A stretch of 64,000 nucleotides of DNA, taken from contig NC_077230.1 in the NCBI RefSeq assembly GCF_027887165.1, positions 22,243,200-22,307,199 on the forward strand, in the 5' to 3' direction. Positions within the stretch are counted from its first letter, which is position 1, and each line of letters begins with the position of its first letter. The translations under genes and the position numbers were made by a program. Source of the stretch: Monodelphis domestica. Taxonomy: Eukaryota > Chordata > Mammalia > Didelphimorphia > Didelphidae. Under the pieces are notes generated by a model. The model did not search any database. It was not told the origin of the DNA and was given only the letters and a program-made list of their open reading frames with translations. Of the stretch, positions 22,001-31,000 are shown piece by piece.

Positions 22001-25000
22001 GCTTCTACTTTAATATCACTGTCACATATATTTCAAGGAGAAAATGTTCTTACTTTTAGAACTTGTGAAACTCTAGCATAGGTTACCAAGAGAGGTTATG
22101 GAGTACTCGTAAAGCCCTTAGAAAACAGGCCAAATACTCCATTTCATGGGTTAGCCCATTGTCCATGGGTGAGAAAAACAGATTGGATACACCCTTCCTT
22201 TGAGGTTTCTTTCAGCTCTGTGATTATTTAGCACATCATTTCCCAACCTGTACAGAAGATTCCCCAAAATCCCGATTCAGGCAAGTTTGTGTTTGTTATT
22301 TAAAGACTAAGAGAACTTTACTTGTTGTCCTTCAGGAAATTTAAATATGATGATTGATGTGCAATTGATTTCCTAAAGCAGATTGGAATTTGTGAGCCCT
22401 GTCTGTCTCTATGATGCAGGCCTTTATGCCCCGGGGATTGGCAGACAAAAAAGGTCCTGAGGAATGTGATGCGGTTGCTCTTCTAAGTCTTATAAACTCC
22501 TGTGATCACTTCAGGATTGATCGAAAGAAAGTCATAGAGGTAAGAACTTCCAAGTATTTCCAAATACTTAAATCATCTGATTTCAAATTTTAAGTCAACC
22601 ATGAATGCCAGAGAGCCTGGTAGTGGCCTTCACTGAAAAATGCCAGTATAAAATCAAGGATGGAAAATGTTTTTTCCCACTGAGAACCACTATTTCGGGG
22701 GGGGGGGGGGGGACAAGGACTTTACTTTCACTTTAAAAGCACAACCACTTGTATTTCAATGAGAAATCCACCTTATTATTAGGATTTGTCAAACACTAAC
22801 CCAGGTTACCTAGAAAGGTTATGGAATACTCTTAAAGACTTTAGAAAATCCAAAAAAAAATGATTTAATTCAGTTTCTGGTGTGTTTGGGAGTCAAAGGA
22901 TTTTTGTTTTTTAAGAGGATACAAAGATGTATTTGGAGGGGCAGCTGGGTAGCTCAGTGGATTGAGAGCCAGACCTAGAAACGGGAGGTCCTAGGTTCAA
23001 ATCTGGCCTCAGACACTTCCTAGCTGTGTGACCCTGGGCAAGTCACTTGACTCCCATTGCCTAGCCTTTACCGCTCTTCTGCCTTAGAACCAATGTACAG
23101 TATTGATTCTAAGACAGAAGGTCCGGGATTTATTAGAAAAACTCTAATTGATAAAATAAAGCTATTCAATAAATAGAACAAATTTTTTAAAAATATCATT
23201 TCCTCACACCCCAGCATGTGCTAGGTTCCTTCCCTATTGGCCTATTTGCTATTCAGATAATTTAAATCTCTGTCACTGTTCAAGTATGACATTTTAAAAA
23301 ATAGTATTACTCTTTAACTATATCAAGGATTCAAATGTCAGAAAAAGCCTAATAAGGACTGTTACTAGAAATGGATGGGACAACAATGATGGATCTGTTC
23401 AACTCTGTCGGCATGTTTTCTGAGCCAGTTCAAAGATGTTCTTTGAACTAGACAGACAGAACTAAAATGACTAAATAAGGAGTTGAAATCTTTTGACTAG
23501 AGATCATTAGATCCTGATGACCTTCCTCCAGAGGACTGAAAGAATCGGCAGCTGCAATTGCTTCAGTGTCGGTGATCTGTGATAGACCTTAAAGAACAGG
23601 AGAGGTGCTACAGGACTGGAAGGGAAAATTTCCCAATTTTCCAAAACAATCCCAAGAGCCCTGAGACTGCAAACTATATAGCTTTATGAGCTTGAATTAT
23701 TATGCTAATAAACTTCTAGAATATATTTAAACAATAATTAGTAAAATCTAGAAAAGTTGCTGATCCCCGACTGCATGGATTCTTCAGAAGGGTTATGCCT
23801 GACTAACCTCATTTATTGAAACAACTTTTGAGATTTAATCAGGGGAATGGATTTACCCAGATTAAAGCAACCACCACCAAGAGTCATCCCCGCCATTTAA
23901 CATGAGCTCCTTTAGAGTAAGGACGGTCGCGCTTTCCTTGTTTGTATCGCCGGGGCTTGGCAAAGAACAAGAGCTTTATCAATGCATTTTCATTCATTCT
24001 GAGTATTGTACTATTGGTTTTCTTAACTGTCTCCCTGACCAAGTTCTTCTCAATTTGTATTGTACTATTGTCTCTCCGGCTAGTCTTCTATAAAAGGGGG
24101 AAATGGGTGAGCTACATAGTATTATATTTGGATATGTTTGAAACTTGTTAATAATGATGCATGTAGCAAAAAGTGGTTATGAATCGGTTATTAGCTTAGA
24201 ACCAGTCTCTCCTCATGTATGTGTTAAGCACTGTAGATGCCAGTACAAAAACAGTGGAAGCATCCCCACTCGCAGGAACCCTCCATTCTAATATGGGAGA
24301 CAACAAGGACGAACAGAAATAGATACCGGATGATTATCAAGTGGATAAGTAAATGCAAATACATACAGAGTAGTTCTGGGTATCACATTTGTCAGAGCCT
24401 GAGAACAGGAAGAAAGAGGATAGTGAGAGGCTTCGATAAGAATCAGTTGGAGGACCTGGGCATATTTAGCCAAGGAAAAGGAACTATAAGGATGCTCTGA
24501 TAGTTCTCTTCAATTTTATGAAGGGCTCTTTCGGGTTTTTTTTCTTGTTGATGTGATGAGCTCAACTCAGAATAATTGGTGAAATTCAAAAGAAGCAAGT
24601 TGCAGCTTCAGGGAAGGCAACATTTCCTAACAATTAGAACTATAAAGAAATGGAGAGGGCTGATTTGAGAGGTAGCATATTCCCTAGAATTAGAGATCTT
24701 CAAGCAAAAACTGGATCCAAGTCCTTGAAGATGTTGTAGACATTTACAGTGGTGTATGGATGCAATGCAAGGTCCTTTACAACCTTGAGGATTCTGTGAT
24801 TTCTTCTTCTTTTTAGGTGATTAAATGTCGTAATGAAATAATGCACTCTTCAGAAATGAAAGTCTCTTCTTCATGGCTGCAAGATTTTCAGATGAAGATT
24901 CAAAGTTTTTTGAATGAGTTCAGGAATATCCCAGAGATTGCCGCCACAAGTGCCAGAATAGAAAAGGTAAAAACGCCTGATAATATGATATGTGGAACAA

Positions 25001-28000
25001 AGAAAAAAAATTTGCAAGCACCTGGAATTTGTATCTTATAGAACTTAATCCAAATTTTAGGATTTTGATACCAAAAAAGAGGTGCTCCTGACAGGTGTGT
25101 ATATAGCCTGAAATCCACCTGTACTTAGATGCTTTTTTTCCTACTGTCAAAATGGTATCAACACAGGCCCAACAAACAGCTTTTAGTCATATTCCTTACT
25201 GCATTATTTTAAAAGATTATATTTTGAATATGAATGAATATATATTTTTTATGTAACCAAATAGCTATTGACATTTGATTGGGCAGTCCATATCCCCGGG
25301 GATGATCAGCTGGATGGACCTAAAAGTGACACCAAGATTTACCTCAGTGAAAGTGAAATCAGTGAAATCGAAATGGAATTATTAAGAGAAAAGCTTCAAG
25401 AGAGTTATCTTCAAGCAGAAGGACAAGCAATACCACCTGAGGAGGTAAAAAGCACATTTGTGTTCAAATTTGCTAGAAGAGGTTAGAAGCCCAAGGCGTG
25501 CTTAGAATAAACACTTCCTGTTCTGGTTTCCAAACCAAATAATTGCTGGTAGTGAATATTTCAAAAATACAGATTCATATTTGGGTAAGTATAAACTCTG
25601 GTCACTATGTCAAAGGTATTAGACAGCTAATCAATAAATATTTATTAAGTGTCAGCTATATGCCAAGCACTGTGCTGAGTCGCTGAGTCTACAAAAGGAG
25701 GCCAAAAGACAGTCCCTGCCCTCAAGGAACTCACAATCTTATATTTGGTAATTTTTATTTAATTAGGTAATTTAAAATATCTTTCCATGGTTACATGATT
25801 CCTGTTCCTTCCCTCCCCTCCTCCCACCCCTTCCTATAGCCAACATGCAATTTCATTGGGTATTACATGAGTCCTTGATCAGAACCCATTTCCACATTGT
25901 TGGTGTTTGCACTAGGATGTTCATTCAGTCTACATCCCCAACCATATCCCCTCGGCCCATGTATTCAAGCAGTTGTTTTTCTTCTGTGTTTCTACTCCCA
26001 CAGTTCTTCCTCTAGATATGGATAGCTTTCTTTCTCATAAATCCCTCAGAATTGTCCTGGGTCATTGCATTGCTGTTAGTAGAGAAGTCCATTACATTTG
26101 ATCGTGCTACATTGTATCAGTCTCTGTGCACAAAGTTCTCCTGGTTCTGCTCCTCTCACTCTGCTTCACTTCCTGGAGGTCGTTCCAGGCCCCATGTGTA
26201 ATAATGGTAATTCTCACTGTATTTAGGTATTTCTGTAATGAAGTCCCAAAGGGAGTTTGTGGAGAAGGAAGTGGAGTGTGGTAGAGATGGGAACCCAGAT
26301 GAGCTGGCTCCTGCTCTCTTTCACATCCCCTGAGGGAGGCTGCTAAGGGGAGCTGCACAGGTAATAAAGGACTCCCTGATGTGAGAGGGTGACTAGCGGA
26401 GGGAAGACCTCCCTTAACAGATCTACTGGCATGGAAGGGACCCGAGGACTCAGCGTGGGGAGGGCTCCTGGTTGCTCTCTGTTACGGCTGTTCTCTAGTT
26501 CTCTTCTCAAAGTTGCCGGGTTAAATTATTTAAATGAAATCTGCCTGCTATATAAAAGGTTTAATGACTTTGGGTATAAGGCAGAGGGAGGGGGGAGGGG
26601 GAAAGAGGGCTCTGGCATCTCTATTTTGTTTTCCTAATCGTGGTCTTTTGCTCAAATGGCCATCCAGCCGATATGAGTTTCTCCGCCCTGTCCCAACTCA
26701 TTTTCCCAAACTATTGATAATCTATTAAGCTAAGAAATGACAGAACAGGTGCAAGAGGGCTAAAGGGGGAGAGCCAGGCTCTCTTTGACAGTGAGTCCAC
26801 GTCTCTCTCTCGCTCCTGGGAATCTGATCCTCTGTAGAGATGTTCTTTGAGGTATCAGATTGTTGATGCCACTTGGCAGATGAAACTTCTGGGTATTGAA
26901 CTGACAAATCTCCTTTATGGCTCTAGACGAAGTCTCCAGCCAGGAAATTGTTTCCTGCTTGATCCCGGTCTCAGCTCAAAAAGCCCAGAATTCTTTACGG
27001 ATCTTTCTCAAGTCTCCTCTTCTTCCCAGCATCCTCTGTTTCCAGTCATCGCTGCTGTCACTCAAACTCCTCTTGCAAATTCCATCTTTCCCTCTTGCAA
27101 CCCATCCTTACACTTGGAATTCCTCCACTTTATTATTCCTTTGAGCTCAATAGTATTCCATCACCAACATATACCACAATGTGTTCAGCCATTCCCCAAT
27201 TGATGGGCATCCCCTCATTTTCCAATTTTTGGCCACCACAAAGAGCGCAGCTATGAATATTCTTGTACAAGTCTTTTTCCTTATTATCTCTTTGGGGTAC
27301 AGACCCAGCAGTGCTATGGCTGGGTCAAAGGGCAGTCGTTTAGCACCCTTTGGGCATAAGGAACTCACAGTCTAATGGGGAGACAACAAGCAAACAGGTG
27401 TGTGCCCCAAAAGCTATATACAGGATAACCAAGAAATAACTGAGACCATCTAGAATCCAGAGTGGTTGGGAAAGGATGCCTGTAGAAGATGAGATTTTAG
27501 ATGGGACTTAAAGGAAGCCAGTTAACAGAGAGGAGGGATAGGAGGGAACACATCCCAGGGATGGAGAAATGCCAGAGAGAAGGACCAGAGCAGGGAGAGG
27601 GACTGTTTTGTTCATGGAACAATGAGGAGGTTAGTGGATTAAAGAGAAGAGATCAAGGAGTAAGATGTGAGACTTCTGGAATGGTAGAAGGAGAGAAAGT
27701 GGAGGCGCCTGTCGTCAGTGGCCATTTCAAGGAGTGTAGCCACAAAGGGCAGCAGACATATAGAATGATAGCAGGGATCGAGGGAGGATTTTTTGAGGAC
27801 AAGGAAGTCTTGGGCGACTGTGCAGCCAGTAGGAACTGGGAGATACTGAAAATAAATGAGAGGGTGGCAGTGACAGAAGGGGGCAGTTTGTTGGAGGAAG
27901 CAGAGTGGGACGGGATCCTTTGAGTAGGGAGAGGGGTTGTGCCACCTCATCCTGTGCGTCAGGAGAGAAGGAGGAGATGGTGGTAGAGGGCGCCTTCTAG

Positions 28001-31000
28001 AAAGGAGGGGCTTCCAGCAGATGCTCTCAGATGTTTCTGTAAAACATGAGGCAAGGCTCTCAGCTGAGAACTATAAACAATAACACCACATAAAAGCAGA
28101 CATTAGAAGTATTCTAGATCTGATTAGTCTAAAATTACCTGGAGACCTTGAACTTCAATTCACCTGGCTCCTTTTCTTCCTCTGTTCTGCTGGTAACATG
28201 GGTAGCATTTGCCAGGAGCCTCTTCAAATACAAGCTAAATGATCGTTTGACTGGCAAGGTGGTTTTTTCCTGTAACTTTATCTACCCCAATAACCTTAGA
28301 ATAAGAAGGAATGCACTAATTTTGTAGCAATTGCAGACCACAACACAAGGCTGCTTGGGGAAGGTTGATTTGCAAGAATGAGGACATAGTAAGTCTCTAC
28401 ACTGTTCTAGACAGTTCACATATAGCATATTGGATTCGGTTCTGAATACCACAGTTTAAGAAAAATATGAATAAGCTGAAGAACATCTGCAGTATAGGAA
28501 TAGGACCCTGAAGAGTTCATATTAAATGGGGAATCACTGTTAAGGACTGGGGATAATTTAAACTGGAGAAGAGTGGTCTGGATTCGAAGGGAGAGGGCAG
28601 CACATGATAGCTGTCTTTCCATTAGCAGAAGGGCTGTCCTATGGAAGAGAGATTAGACTTATTCTGCTTGTCCCCAAAGAAGAAATGCATGGAAGTAGAA
28701 AAGAGGCATGTTTAGGACTGTCAGGAAATTTTCCCTAAAAATTCAAGCTGTGACAAAAGAGGAATGAACTGCTGCTACAAGAGATGCTAGATTCCCTCTC
28801 GGCGGAAGTCTTCAGGTAGAAGACTGACGACAACATTCCAGATATATTCGAGTGGAGATTCCTTTTTGCATATGGATGCCACTGAGATCCCTCTTGATCC
28901 CAAATTCTATCATTTTTATTGGGTGTTAAAACAGGAGTTCCTATGCTGGGTCAGTGAACTTGGTTTTGTTTTGTTTTTTAAATGTTTTGATAAGTACACA
29001 TCAAGATAGTTGGTTTCCTTTGCAAGTTTTTATTTTAAGAATTGGTCCAAAGGTCTTATCAGACCACCAAAGCATTCCATCACATAAAAATGATTAAAAT
29101 GTCTGCTTTTCTCTCCTATGCCCTTCCTCCTGTAGAATGGGGGACTAGGGAAACAAGACAATAAACCAAGGTTTTCCCAAAGATCGTGGAACAACAGCAA
29201 AAAACTCCAGCATTATTTAAAAGTCAAACACAACTTTGAAAAAAGATTTTAGTGTGGAGAAAGGTCAGAAATCAAAGTTTCCAAAGGAGTATTTTTATGG
29301 TGCTTCCTATGTGCCAAGAACTATGCTAAGCACTTTTATACATATCATCTATCTCATTTGATCCTTACAACAGCCCTACACAATAGGTGCTCAGTTAACT
29401 GAGACAGTCAAGAGATGAAGTGACTTGCCCAAGTAACTTAGCAGCTAATAAATTTTTAAGACTGAATTTGAACTCTTCTCCCTGATTCCAGGCCCCACCC
29501 TATCCATTGCATCACTACCTGCCTCCAAGAAATAGTTGACAAACACAAGCATAGGTAAATTAAAACATGTGGGGAATCTCCAGAGTATCAGATTCTGAAA
29601 ATGTTAATAAAAGAATTAGAACTCAAAAATGCAGAAATACAATAGAAGAAAATTCTGCAGAAGAGATGCAAAGGACAACTCTAGATTAAATGCAAGAAAG
29701 AGTGCTTAATCCTAATTATGTCTTATTATTCACTTAATGGCTTTTTGATGATAAATTGTAGTTTTTAAAATCTTAAAAAAAAAAAAAAGATTCCCTGTTA
29801 TGCTTTTGGGTTGGACTGGATAGCCACTGAGGTGCTTCCCAATCTCAAATTCTGTGAAGCTTTTAATTGGCGTTAGACTTTAAAGCAGGAGTTTCTTCAC
29901 CTGGGGTCTGTAAACTTGGATTTTAAAATATATTTGTTAATTGTATCTCAAGATAACTTGTTTCTTTGTAGCTTTACAGGCCTTGTTTTAGAACTAAGAA
30001 CTCAGAATGCGTATACAAATGATTATAAAATGGGCTTCACAGCTGTTCCTGATCCAGCGACAGCTGTAGGCGTTGTGCCCACCCTCGGGTTCCTGAGAGG
30101 GCAGCTGCAGGCCCAGCAGAGCCCTGGGTTCACTCACGCTGCACTGGAAGGCTTCTGTCGTAGGATCCCTTGATGTGGGGAGGTGCTCGCCACACTTCTT
30201 AATATTTGAATTTTAAAATAAATTAAGCCAGTAATTTAATAAATAAAATATTTAATACATAAATTTAATGCATTTATTTTTCATTGATAAATAAATTTAT
30301 TGTTTATTAGTAAATAAATTTGATAAAGTAAACCAAAATCCTCTTATGGGAAAAATATTAAATGTCCTGGTGCTCCCTGCTCCAATTCAAATACAAGATA
30401 TCTAAGATAAAATGGCTCTTGACCTTTTGGGGGGGGGGGGCAACAGGTCCTGCAGAGGCCCGTGGTTAGGAGGACCTCAGCCACGGCCTCACCGTTTGCT
30501 TCTGGCCCTGCTGCTCTTCTGTCTACAAAATGATACTAAGACAGAAGGGAGAGTCTTAAAAAAAATAAAACATAACAAAAACTAAGTCACTGCATTGACT
30601 GACATCATTCCAAAAAAGAGAATGATGGAGCCCATCTCCCGCTTGACCCAGAGGCACAGGCGGCCTTGAGGGGGCCTGATGAGACCCGCCTTGGAGGGCA
30701 GCCAGTGTGGCCGTTGGCCCTCTCAGCTCTGCTTACAAGGGAGGCCTCTGGAGCTCTTGGGCCAGGAGGAAAGTGGAGGTGGGGGTGTCTGGCAACGTGA
30801 GGCCCGGAAAGAAAAGGGATCGATGGGGGGAAATGCTTGTAGTGGACAGAAGAGCACAAAAGCAAATCCATAGCTTTAGAACATATAAGTTGGATTCATG
30901 GTGTATTTTCTGTAAGTTAACTTAATAGTTTATTAGTATGTTTAACTTACTAGTATATTTATTAGTATATTTAATGAGTAGAATTTATTTGTATATTTAA

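Noticed and set aside
27501-27923. 140-residue plus-strand frame
   Set aside because: It lies wholly in an antisense L2 repeat.
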